A program made the translations under genes and the position numbers. The notes beneath the pieces were generated by a model. It was not told the origin of the DNA, did no database searches, and was given only the letters and a program-made list of their open reading frames with translations. Positions 6,374 to 13,497 of a stretch of 15,403 nucleotides of DNA are shown here, piece by piece (positions within the stretch are counted from its first letter, which is position 1; each line of letters begins with the position of its first letter). The DNA comes from Candidatus Altarchaeales archaeon. GTDB taxonomy: Archaea; Altiarchaeota; Altiarchaeia; IMC4; QMZM01. The stretch lies in assembly GCA_003663175.1 (NCBI GenBank), contig QMZM01000019.1:1-15403 (forward strand), read 5' to 3'.

Positions 6374-7144
6374 ATGATATTATCAAATGAATTGAAGACT
6401 GCAATAGAAGCCTCGAAGAAGGCTGGGAGGATATTGATGGATCTGTATGGAAAGGTGAAAATCAAATACAAGAGGGATGGGACGATAATCACAAAGGCAG
6501 ATGAGATGTCAGAGAAACTCATAAGGAAAATTCTCACAAATAGATTTCCGGATTATTCAATTATTGGTGAGGAATTTGGTTTTGAAGAAAAAAGTTCGGA
6601 GTATCTGTGGGCAATTGATCCCTTAGATGGAACAACAAATTACTCGATCAGGAATCCATTCTTTAATGTTTCCATAGCACTCTTAGATGAGGAAAAACCA
6701 ATTCTTGGTGTTGTTTATTATCCATTTCAGGATGAATTGTTCTTTGCGGAAATCGGGAAGGGGGCATATCTAAATAATAAAAGGATTTATGTCTCTGGAG
6801 AGGATAAATTTGAGAACGCGGTGCTGACATTTTGCCATAGAAGCGACCCAGAATCTGTTGAGAGAATGGCAAAAATCTTTAGAGAATTTAAAATGCGAAA
6901 TCCAAAGGTGAGACAGATTGGCGCCGCAGCGTTGGAGATGTGTTATGTCGCATGCGCGAGGGTTGAGTCATTTCTCATGATAAACCTAAACATATGGGAT
7001 GTCGCGGCGGGTGCAATTATAGTTAAAGAGGCGGGAGGCAGGGTAACGGATTTTGACGGAAATGAATTCGATATAAATTCTAAGGATATTCTGGCATCAA
7101 ATGGTCTACTTCATAACGAATTACTGAGATTGATAAATTTATAA
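6374..7144 (+). CDS. Inositol monophosphatase / type IV fructose-1,6-bisphosphatase family
   Basis: A 256-residue Mg-dependent, Li-sensitive-type phosphatase. Motifs in order: GEEFG (Glu66), WAIDPLDGTTNY (Asp82, Asp85, Thr87) and WDVAAGAIIVKEAGG (Asp209); together they form the two- or three-metal site. Archaeal members commonly act on both inositol-1-phosphate and fructose-1,6-bisphosphate and can serve gluconeogenesis or inositol-lipid and solute synthesis; the sequence does not choose between these. A TTTTAAGT element at 6343-6350 lies about 27 nt before the ATG, consistent with a leaderless start, and AAGG at 6367-6370 offers a weak, very close ribosome site. Likely first gene of a run with the basic protein (10-nt gap) and the EndoQ-like gene. 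The family call is firm. Confidence 0.93.
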   Translation: MILSNELKTAIEASKKAGRILMDLYGKVKIKYKRDGTIITKADEMSEKLIRKILTNRFPDYSIIGEEFGFEEKSSEYLWAIDPLDGTTNYSIRNPFFNVSIALLDEEKPILGVVYYPFQDELFFAEIGKGAYLNNKRIYVSGEDKFENAVLTFCHRSDPESVERMAKIFREFKMRNPKVRQIGAAALEMCYVACARVESFLMINLNIWDVAAGAIIVKEAGGRVTDFDGNEFDINSKDILASNGLLHNELLRLINL

Positions 7145-7154
7145 AATTTAAAAA

Positions 7155-7454
7155 ATGCGAAGGATGAGATTTAGCAATCAAGATACGGAACAGATAATCA
7201 AGCATCTAAGCAATTATCTCAATGAGAATTTCAGATACGATTTGATCATAAATGTAAATCCTCAAGAAATGGAATTTATAATTAGAAGGTCGATGAAGAA
7301 GAGGAGTAGATCTGAGAAGAGAATTATTAATGGGGATATGAAGAATTTAAGGAAGAGGCAAAGGCGACTCGTGAGGACAAAAAAGAGAACGAGACCGAAG
7401 ATAAGGTCGGTGAAGAGGGGAAGAACGGTAGAATTAAAGGGCAGGGTATATTAA
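7155..7454 (+). CDS. Small, very basic protein of unknown function
   Basis: 99 residues (96 if ATG 7164 is used). I do not recognise the family. The first half is a compact-looking segment (FSNQDTEQIIKHLSNYLNE, then FRYDLIINVNPQEMEFII); the second half, from residue 46, is packed with Arg and Lys (MKKRSRSEKR, RKRQRRLVRTKKRTRPKIR), which suggests nucleic-acid binding (inference). It lies 10 nt after the phosphatase and 2 nt before the EndoQ-like nuclease, so it is cotranscribed with them. Caution: the DNA of the second half is almost pure purine and is also open in the EndoQ frame from 7331, where it would encode an acidic Glu/Lys-rich stretch. So the basic tail may depend on frame accuracy in this purine-rich tract. 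The gene call rests on the good N-terminal half and the spacing. Confidence 0.65.
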   Translation: MRRMRFSNQDTEQIIKHLSNYLNENFRYDLIINVNPQEMEFIIRRSMKKRSRSEKRIINGDMKNLRKRQRRLVRTKKRTRPKIRSVKRGRTVELKGRVY

Positions 7455-7456
7455 AA

Positions 7457-8680
7457 ATGGAAATTGATGCGGATTTTCATATACATTCAAAATATTCGGG
7501 TGGTTCATCTGCCAATATGGATCTCCCAATCATTGCAAGAGAGGCGGAGCTAAAGGGCTTAAATCTCGTTGGGACCGGCGACGCTCTGAATATAAAGTGG
7601 TTGGGACATATAAAGGAAAATTTAAGGGAATACAACTCGGGAATATACGAAATTGACAAATTTTCAACAAAATTTATAATAACAACCGAGGTTGAGGATA
7701 ATAGGAGGGTTCATCACCTCATCTTATTTCCATCAATATCATCTGCGGAGGACCTGAGAGAGAGAATTCATAGGTATTCGGGAGATATTGACAGTGACGG
7801 AAGACCACATCTCAATTTAAATGCCGAAGAGATCGTTGATTATGTCAGGGATGTCAATGCGTTAATCGGACCATCGCATGCATTTACACCATGGACAGCA
7901 ATCTATAAGGAGTATGACTCGATGAGAGAGTGCTACGGGGATAACCTAAGATACATAAAATTCCTTGAGTTGGGGTTATCGGCAGATACATATATGGCTG
8001 ACAGAATTCCGGAACTACAAGATTTAACATTTATGTCGAACTCCGATGCCCACTCGCCATGGCCACATCGCCTTGGAAGGGAATTTAACAGAATCTCAAT
8101 TAGAGATCTAAAATTTGATGAAATCTCAAGTGCAATTAAACACGAAAATGGTAGAAAATTCGTACTTAATGTCGGATTAAATCCGAGAGAGGGAAAATAC
8201 CATCTAACCGCGTGTAGTAGATGCTATATAAAATTCAGACTCGCAGATGCCATAAGACTGAGATGGACATGTCCAGAGTGCAATGGCAGGATAAAGAAGG
8301 GTGTGATGGATAGAATAAATGAATTATCCGCCTGGAAAAATCCGCACCATCCCTGGCACAGACCGAGATACATGCATATAATACCGCTTGCGGAGATCAT
8401 TTCCTTAGTGACCGGAATAAGTTCGCTACAAAGTAGAAGAATAGAGGATAGGTGGAACAACCTCGTTAGAAGATTCGGGACCGAGATTAATGTTCTAATT
8501 GATGCGGATATATCAGAAATAAGGGAGATCGATATGGAGGTTGCCAATATAATTGATAGGTTAAGGAGGGGTAGAGTGAGATACATCGCGGGGGGTGGTG
8601 GCAAATACGGAAGACCGACATTGCAACAAGTCGATGATAATTTCTGGGGTGTTCAAAGATCACTATCCGAATTCCAATAG
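7457..8680 (+). CDS. EndoQ-like PHP-domain DNA endonuclease
   Basis: 407 residues, the size of archaeal endonuclease Q, which nicks DNA 5' of deaminated bases (uracil, hypoxanthine, xanthine) and abasic sites. The PHP metal site is visible: His8 and His10 (DADFHIHSKYSGG), GTGD (39-42), acidic residues near 78-80 (TEVED), His87 (VHHLILFP), His141 (GPSHAFTPW) and Asp197/His199 (SNSDAHS). A four-Cys zinc module follows, CxxC at 253/256 and CxxC at 272/275, then a helical C-terminal region with the glycine run GGGGKYG near 390. This order matches EndoQ as known from Pyrococcus. The start Met directly precedes the first metal motif. It starts 2 nt after the basic-protein gene; the two may be translated together. 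Confidence 0.9.
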   Translation: MEIDADFHIHSKYSGGSSANMDLPIIAREAELKGLNLVGTGDALNIKWLGHIKENLREYNSGIYEIDKFSTKFIITTEVEDNRRVHHLILFPSISSAEDLRERIHRYSGDIDSDGRPHLNLNAEEIVDYVRDVNALIGPSHAFTPWTAIYKEYDSMRECYGDNLRYIKFLELGLSADTYMADRIPELQDLTFMSNSDAHSPWPHRLGREFNRISIRDLKFDEISSAIKHENGRKFVLNVGLNPREGKYHLTACSRCYIKFRLADAIRLRWTCPECNGRIKKGVMDRINELSAWKNPHHPWHRPRYMHIIPLAEIISLVTGISSLQSRRIEDRWNNLVRRFGTEINVLIDADISEIREIDMEVANIIDRLRRGRVRYIAGGGGKYGRPTLQQVDDNFWGVQRSLSEFQ

Positions 8681-8716
8681 GTTTTATCTCAGATTTATGT
8701 ATTGGAGTTTATATAT

Positions 8717-8727
8717 GTGAAATTCAC
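8717..8727. repeat. Short palindrome upstream of psmB
   Basis: GTGAAATTCAC is a perfect inverted repeat (5-bp arms around one base). It lies just downstream of one TATA-like string (TTTATATA, 8708-8715) and about 40 bp upstream of a second (8764-8771). It could be a regulator site for psmB transcription, but it is short and chance is not excluded in this AT-rich 138-bp spacer. Confidence 0.3.
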
Positions 8728-8763
8728 TTATTTATTTAGTTTATTTATATTTATAATGTTTAA

Positions 8764-8812
8764 TTTATATATATCATTACCTCATTTAATTTATAATAAC
8801 TTTTTCTGAGGG
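8764..8812 (+). promoter_or_regulatory. psmB promoter and ribosome binding site
   Basis: TTTATATA at 8764-8771 predicts a transcript starting near 8793 with a leader of about 26 nt. GAGGG at 8808-8812 lies 6 nt before TTG 8819 and decides that start, since no ATG is available nearby. A second TATA-like string at 8708-8715 may give a longer leader. Confidence 0.55.
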
Positions 8813-8818
8813 ATTCTA

Positions 8819-9457
8819 TTGGAAACCAAAACACTGAAGGGAACGACAACAATCGGGTTGGTATGTAAGGATGGTGTAGTGTTTACAGCAGATAAACGCG
8901 CATCAATGGGTTCATTCATAGCAAGTAAGAGGTCGAGGAAAATCTTCAATATAAATAATTTTGTAGCATCAACCGTTGCCGGTTCGGTTGGCGATGCCGA
9001 TGCATTAATGCGCTTAATCCGGGCGGAGGCTACCTTATATGAGATGAACAATAGGGAGAAGATGTCACCCAGGGCGGTTGCAACATTATTGTCAAACATC
9101 CTACAGGGAAGTAGAATATTCCCGTATCTTGTGCAATTGATAATAGGCGGAATTCAAATTCATAATGATAGGGTGGAGTTATATACCTTAGATCCCATTG
9201 GGGGTCTCATTGAGGAGAAAATGGCTGCAACCGGTTCTGGCTCGCCAATTGCGTATGGCATCTTAGAACAAGAATACTCAGAAGATAAATCCGTAAATGA
9301 GAATATACCAATAGCATTGAGGGCATTGAATTCTGCAATGCAGAGAGACTCCGCAACTGGGGATGGAATTGCCTTGGTCACGATAACGAGGGATGGATTC
9401 AGGGAATATAAAAAGGAAGAGATAGATAAAATAATCAAAAAATTTATCTCTGAATAA
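8819..9457 (+). CDS. psmB: Archaeal 20S proteasome beta subunit
   Basis: 212 residues with a TTG start. The first eight residues (METKTLKG) are a short propeptide cut after Gly8 to expose Thr9 as the N-terminal nucleophile (TTTIGL). In mature numbering Thr1, Asp17 (ADKR) and Lys33 (RKIF) form the catalytic set, and the GSGSP and SAMQRDSATGDG segments contain the conserved supporting Asp/Ser. It assembles as the inner heptameric rings between alpha rings and degrades unfolded proteins delivered by PAN or Cdc48-type ATPases. Length, motifs and the segment AVATLLSNIL closely resemble the Thermoplasma subunit. Only one beta gene is visible and psmA is not in the window. It precedes the aCPSF1/fttA gene, a neighbourhood known from Archaeoglobus and Methanothermobacter. 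Confidence 0.96.
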   Translation: METKTLKGTTTIGLVCKDGVVFTADKRASMGSFIASKRSRKIFNINNFVASTVAGSVGDADALMRLIRAEATLYEMNNREKMSPRAVATLLSNILQGSRIFPYLVQLIIGGIQIHNDRVELYTLDPIGGLIEEKMAATGSGSPIAYGILEQEYSEDKSVNENIPIALRALNSAMQRDSATGDGIALVTITRDGFREYKKEEIDKIIKKFISE

Positions 9458-9523
9458 AATCTATCAAACAAGATACTGTAAAATAAAAATCTTTATGCGT
9501 TAATCTTGATTGCTTTTGCTCGA

Positions 9524-9547
9524 AAATTCATTATTAAATTCATTATT
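9524..9547 (+). repeat. Two tandem copies of a 12-bp repeat in the fttA leader
   Basis: AAATTCATTATT occurs at 9524-9535 and again, identically and directly abutting, at 9536-9547. It is followed by TAATAAT, so ATTATT (9542-9547) and AATAAT (9549-9554) also form a small inverted repeat. The pair sits about 32 nt before the chosen fttA start, in the probable 5' leader. Confidence 0.6.
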
Positions 9548-9565
9548 TAATAATTTTGCATTTAT

Positions 9566-9573
9566 GGAGGTGA
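9566..9573 (+). promoter_or_regulatory. Strong Shine-Dalgarno sequence setting the fttA start
   Basis: GGAGGTGA is a full match to the archaeal anti-Shine-Dalgarno sequence and ends 5 nt before TTG 9579. It is the best ribosome site in the window. It lies inside the longer open frame that begins at 9510, and it overlaps the ATG at 9564 (starting on that codon's G), so neither of those upstream starts is likely. TTTATG at 9491-9496 may be part of the promoter. Confidence 0.8.
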
Positions 9574-9578
9574 GTTCT

Positions 9579-11465
9579 TTGGAATTTAGAGAGATAAAGA
9601 GAATAATTGAAAAAAACATCCCCATGGAGAAGATCGATAAGATTGACCTTGAGGGTCCAAAGGTAGTCCTCTACACAAATGATATAGAATTCTTTATCGA
9701 TAATGATAATGAAATAAGGAATCTTGCCACATTATTAAAGAAGAGAATAATCCTCAGGTCATCCGCAGATAAACTGATGGATGTCGAATCTGCAAGAAAA
9801 ATAATTCTAGGAATAGTTCCAGAGGAAGCAAATATTAGTGGAATAGAATTTGACCCAAATTTTAAGGAGGTGTATATAGAGGCGGAGAAATTAGGCTTGG
9901 TAATTGGAAAGCACGGTCAAACCCTGGATGAGATTGCAAAGAAGACGGGATGGATTCCAAAACTACTCAGAAAACCACCAATCGAATCGGAGACTATAAG
10001 GGGTATAAGAAAGAGCCTCTTTGAGAGCAGTGATAAAAGGCTAAGGATTCTGCAAAGGGTTGGTAAGAGAATCTACAGAAAACCAACTTCAACCTGCGAC
10101 TGGGTTAGGATTACGCCCTTAGGTGGTGCAAGGGAGGTTGGAAGGTCTTGCTTCTTGCTTCAAACACCGGAGAGCAATGTTCTCATAGATTGTGGCATAA
10201 ACACCGCCGCTACCAATAATAATAGATTCCCGGATCTAAGGGCTACAAAATTAGAGATCGAGAATTTAGATGCCATAATTATATCACATGCTCACCTTGA
10301 CCATTGTGGATTCTTACCATATCTCTACAAATATGGATATAAGGGCCCGATATATTGTACTGAGCCCACGAGAGACCTCATGCTATTGCTTCAACTGGAC
10401 GCCATTGAGGTATCTGAGAGGGAAGATAAAGAGCTACCATTCTCATCCAATGAGATAAAGAAGATGCTAAAGTATGTTATCACACTTGATTATAACGAAG
10501 TTGCCGATATAACACCAGATATGAGGTTAACTCTATATAATGCCGGACACATCCTTGGTTCGGCAATAGTTCATCTTCATGTTGGCGATGGACTCCATAA
10601 CATCGTCTACACCGGGGATATGAAGTTTGGGGATACGCGCCTCTTAGAGGCTGCAAATTACGAATTCCCGAGGGTCGAGACACTGATAATTGAAAGCACC
10701 TATGGTGGGCGTTATGACACACAGCCAAATAGGAGAGATGCAGAAAAGGAACTCATAAACACGATAAAAGAGACTGTTAAGAGGGGGGGAAAGGTTCTCA
10801 TACCCGTATTTGCCGTTGGGCGTTCCCAGGAGGTTATGATGGTTCTCGAGAACTATAGTAGATTTGAGGAATTAGAAATTCCCGTGTTTCTTGATGGTAT
10901 GATATGGGAAGCAACTGCAATTCATACATCCTATCCAGAGTATCTCAAGAGAAATATAAGAAGGAGAATATTCAATGGCTATAATCCGTTCCTTGCAGAC
11001 ACATTCGAAAAGGTAGATCCCAAGAAGAGGGATGAAGTTATAGAAAGCAAAGAACCATGCGTTATATTAGCAACCTCCGGGATGATGACTGGAGGTCCAT
11101 CTGTCGAATATTTCAGAAGATTAGCAGAAGACTCAAGAAATACATTGGCATTTGTTGGCTATCAGGCAGAGGGCTCCTTGGGAAGGAGAATACAGAATGG
11201 ATTGGCAGAAATTCCAATAGAAAGGAATGGCAGAACCGTTGCGTTGAAGATAAATATGCATGTGAAGACAATAGACGGATTCTCCGGACATGCGGACCGA
11301 AGGCAATTACTTGGCTATTCAAAAAAGATAACTCCAAGACCAAGAAGGGCGCTAATTATCCATGGTGAAGAAAAGAAGGCAATCAACCTTGCAATGACAT
11401 TACACGAGATGTTTGGCTTCGAGTCATCCGCACCGCAGAACCTCGATACAATTAGATTGGTCTAA
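9579..11465 (+). CDS. fttA: aCPSF1/FttA: KH-domain metallo-beta-lactamase/beta-CASP nuclease, transcription termination factor
   Basis: 628 residues from TTG 9579; a longer frame from 9510 adds 23 unlike residues. Two KH-type modules occupy about the first 140 residues (second with VIGKHGQT near 108-115). The metallo-beta-lactamase core follows with HAHLDHCG (His237, His239, Asp241, His242), GHILGSA near 323-329, YTGDMKFG, and the beta-CASP part with ESTYGGR, SGMMTGG and FSGHADRRQLL. This is the archaeal CPSF73 relative (also called aCPSF1) that cleaves nascent RNA at U-rich sites and ends transcription together with RNA polymerase and Spt4/5. All zinc and catalytic residues I can check are present. 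It follows psmB after 121 bp and is convergent with the 11503-12732 gene. Confidence 0.96.
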   Translation: MEFREIKRIIEKNIPMEKIDKIDLEGPKVVLYTNDIEFFIDNDNEIRNLATLLKKRIILRSSADKLMDVESARKIILGIVPEEANISGIEFDPNFKEVYIEAEKLGLVIGKHGQTLDEIAKKTGWIPKLLRKPPIESETIRGIRKSLFESSDKRLRILQRVGKRIYRKPTSTCDWVRITPLGGAREVGRSCFLLQTPESNVLIDCGINTAATNNNRFPDLRATKLEIENLDAIIISHAHLDHCGFLPYLYKYGYKGPIYCTEPTRDLMLLLQLDAIEVSEREDKELPFSSNEIKKMLKYVITLDYNEVADITPDMRLTLYNAGHILGSAIVHLHVGDGLHNIVYTGDMKFGDTRLLEAANYEFPRVETLIIESTYGGRYDTQPNRRDAEKELINTIKETVKRGGKVLIPVFAVGRSQEVMMVLENYSRFEELEIPVFLDGMIWEATAIHTSYPEYLKRNIRRRIFNGYNPFLADTFEKVDPKKRDEVIESKEPCVILATSGMMTGGPSVEYFRRLAEDSRNTLAFVGYQAEGSLGRRIQNGLAEIPIERNGRTVALKINMHVKTIDGFSGHADRRQLLGYSKKITPRPRRALIIHGEEKKAINLAMTLHEMFGFESSAPQNLDTIRLV

Positions 11466-11502
11466 ATTTTGTACCAATATGTTAGATACTTGCTGTTTTG
11501 GA

Positions 11503-12732
11503 TCATTCCTTACCCTCCTCCGGCTTCTCTATCTTTTCAACTAATTCTTGATCGATCCCGCCGATGTCACCAAGTTCTTTATCAAACTCGTAACCAAAAC
11601 CTTCGATCTCCTTCTTCTCACCCAGCTTTATCTTATGAACCCTCCTTGCCATGCTCATAGCGATAATCACAATTGCAATTATGCCCATACCAATTGCCCA
11701 TGTTGTATATTTTATCTTGAATAATGGATCTACCTGACTTCTCAGTCTTTCATTTTCTTTTTCCAGTTCCATTACCTTCTGAGTTAGTGCGGAAACTTGA
11801 GAATTTAGAGTAGATATCTGGGAGTTTAAATCTCGAATTGTCATGTTCATGTCATCTATCTCTGTATTCAGATAGGCTATTGTCATTGTCAATTCATCTA
11901 TCGTCTTGTCCTGTGCAGGAGGTGGTGGATTTGCGAGCCATTTAACTATATTTAAACCAAATTTAAGATTATCGTATCTATACCTTGATGTATCGAGATT
12001 TGTATTCGATAACATATCGGCATCACTCAAAAGAAATACGAGACCATTTCCAACCCTAGAAGCTGCTGCTATTGGTGGTTTTGTACCTTTTGTGAATATA
12101 ATAGACTTCGGAGAATAGGTGTCATGATCCCCAAATGCCACACCTATTGCATTCTCAGATACTGAAATACCATATCCCCCAAAGAATGCCAACCAGTTTA
12201 TACCTTGAATTATCGTTTTTACATTCTTATCCTGTCTATTAAGCCTCGTGATCACAAAATTTGTTTTATCTTCAATATTTTTTCCAGCCGCCGCGTCGTA
12301 GATGGGGCTTGTTTCATCCTCCAGCATTCCCGTATCTATTGTCATGCCAAACGGTATTGTTATTTGATTTGCTGTTTGAGTGCCACCACAAATAAAAAGT
12401 CCTTTACCGTCTTGCATAACAAATTCAAATATCGCAGCCATTTCGTCTGCAGATAGCGATTTTTGTAATTCAACAATAACCACCACATCTGGGTCATAAT
12501 TTTCCAATGCACTCCTCGTTATATCTAGTTCTATTCTTGAAACACTGTATCCATTCTCCTCCAGAGTTTCTTTAAATTTGGAGTATTCTTTGTCTATTCT
12601 GTACTTGGACGATGTCTTTTCAGTTTCGTAGAATAGAATCTTCTTTGTTGCCGCACACCCCTGACTAAGGAGCAATAAAACTGAGAGAAATACAAAAATA
12701 TTGAATAATATTTTTTTATCTATTTTATTCAT
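11503..12732 (-). CDS. Membrane-anchored protein with GATase-like (DUF4350/GldG-like) domain and coiled coil
   Basis: 409 residues, not matched to a named family with certainty. Residues 8-25 are a signal segment ending in SQGC (Cys26), a possible but atypical lipobox. About 31-268 form an alpha/beta domain whose start (KKILFYETEKTSS), core (YDPDVVVIVELQKSLSADE, GKGLFICGGTQ) and end (RVGNGLVFLLSDADMLSN, then FGLNIVKWLA) resemble the class-I glutamine-amidotransferase-like fold of DUF4350/GldG proteins, without a catalytic Cys nucleophile elbow that I can identify. A Pro-rich hinge (269-272) precedes a coiled coil (about 276-335), a membrane span (about 343-361) and a charged cytoplasmic tail. 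The domain is thus predicted outside the cell. It stands between fttA (convergent) and pyrH (same strand, 43 nt upstream). Confidence 0.75.
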   Translation of the reverse strand: MNKIDKKILFNIFVFLSVLLLLSQGCAATKKILFYETEKTSSKYRIDKEYSKFKETLEENGYSVSRIELDITRSALENYDPDVVVIVELQKSLSADEMAAIFEFVMQDGKGLFICGGTQTANQITIPFGMTIDTGMLEDETSPIYDAAAGKNIEDKTNFVITRLNRQDKNVKTIIQGINWLAFFGGYGISVSENAIGVAFGDHDTYSPKSIIFTKGTKPPIAAASRVGNGLVFLLSDADMLSNTNLDTSRYRYDNLKFGLNIVKWLANPPPPAQDKTIDELTMTIAYLNTEIDDMNMTIRDLNSQISTLNSQVSALTQKVMELEKENERLRSQVDPLFKIKYTTWAIGMGIIAIVIIAMSMARRVHKIKLGEKKEIEGFGYEFDKELGDIGGIDQELVEKIEKPEEGKE

Positions 12733-12775
12733 CTTTTTTATCTAATTTTCACTTTATCATATTTAAATTTTAAAT

Positions 12776-13462
12776 CTATTTGTTCTCAACTATTGTGCCC
12801 ACGAATTCCTTACCTTGGATTGCATTTCTCATATTCTCTATATTCCTTCCATTTAGAAAGATCGTCTTTATCTTGGATCTCTGAATTATCTTTGCTGCAA
12901 GTATATCAATGAGTTTGTATTTACCGGCCCCAATCGATTGAGATTTTATCATATCCACGAGTTGCTCTACTGATAGCCTTTCATAGAGAATTGCGTCCTT
13001 ATATTTCCGCGGGTCTTTGTCATAGATTCCATCGACATCGGTGGCATTTATTAATAGATCTGCATTTATATATTCCGCCAATAATGCTGAGACGGCATCC
13101 GTTGAGTGTCCGGGGTGGGTGCCACCCATAACAACGATCTTCCCAAAATTCAATGCCTTCAACGCAGCAACGAAGTCCCTTGGCGGTTCGATGTTTGCAT
13201 TCTTACCAATAATTGCTGAGAGCAATCTCGCATTTAGCCTCGTTGCCTCAATTCCTATCAAGTCGCAGAATATTTCGGATGCACCAAAATTTCTTGCAAT
13301 TTCAATATACTTTCTTGCAATTTTTCCACCACCCGCGACGATACATAGTTGATATTTCTCATGTAATTCGTTTGCAAAATTCGCAATCTTTTTTGCATAT
13401 TCTAAATCAATATCATTAGGAACGAGAACCGAGCCCCCAATTGATATTACAATTTTCCTCAT
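12776..13462 (-). CDS. pyrH: Archaeal-type UMP kinase
   Basis: 228 residues of the amino-acid-kinase fold, the size of the archaeal PyrH group, which phosphorylates UMP to UDP with ATP. Motifs are the N-terminal IGGSV (8-12), AGGGK (43-47), GIEATRLNARLL (70-81), the phosphate/nucleotide region GGTHPGHSTDAVSALLAEY, and NATDVDGIYDKDPR for the ATP site. The shorter N-terminus and the IGGSV start separate it from bacterial PyrH. The ATG at 13462 has a TATA-like TTTAATTA on the minus strand about 28 nt upstream, so the mRNA is probably leaderless. It is divergent from the PfkB-family kinase gene across 35 bp. The downstream membrane protein may be cotranscribed, but has its own AT-rich promoter-like spacer. 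Confidence 0.94.
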   Translation of the reverse strand: MRKIVISIGGSVLVPNDIDLEYAKKIANFANELHEKYQLCIVAGGGKIARKYIEIARNFGASEIFCDLIGIEATRLNARLLSAIIGKNANIEPPRDFVAALKALNFGKIVVMGGTHPGHSTDAVSALLAEYINADLLINATDVDGIYDKDPRKYKDAILYERLSVEQLVDMIKSQSIGAGKYKLIDILAAKIIQRSKIKTIFLNGRNIENMRNAIQGKEFVGTIVENK

Positions 13463-13497
13463 AATAGTATTATTTATCTCAATCCTTAATTAAATAT
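13463..13497. promoter_or_regulatory. 35-bp divergent promoter for pyrH and the PfkB-family kinase gene
   Basis: For the + strand gene, TATTTATC (13471-13478) is centred about 24 nt before ATG 13498. For pyrH, TTTAATTA on the minus strand (13494-13487) is centred about 28 nt before its ATG. Both fit leaderless transcripts, and the two TATA elements lie back to back, each close to the other gene's start. Binding of TBP/TFB at one may hinder the other. Confidence 0.5.

Noticed and set aside
8794..8804. TAATAACTTTT upstream of psmB as another NikR site
   Set aside because: It lacks the inverted partner and precedes a proteasome gene; it more likely reflects AT-rich promoter composition, and it lowers confidence in the half-site motif elsewhere.
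9510..9578. Start of the FttA protein at TTG 9510 or ATG 9564
   Set aside because: The extra residues do not resemble the family, lie partly in the tandem repeat, and the consensus Shine-Dalgarno sequence at 9566-9573 points to TTG 9579.
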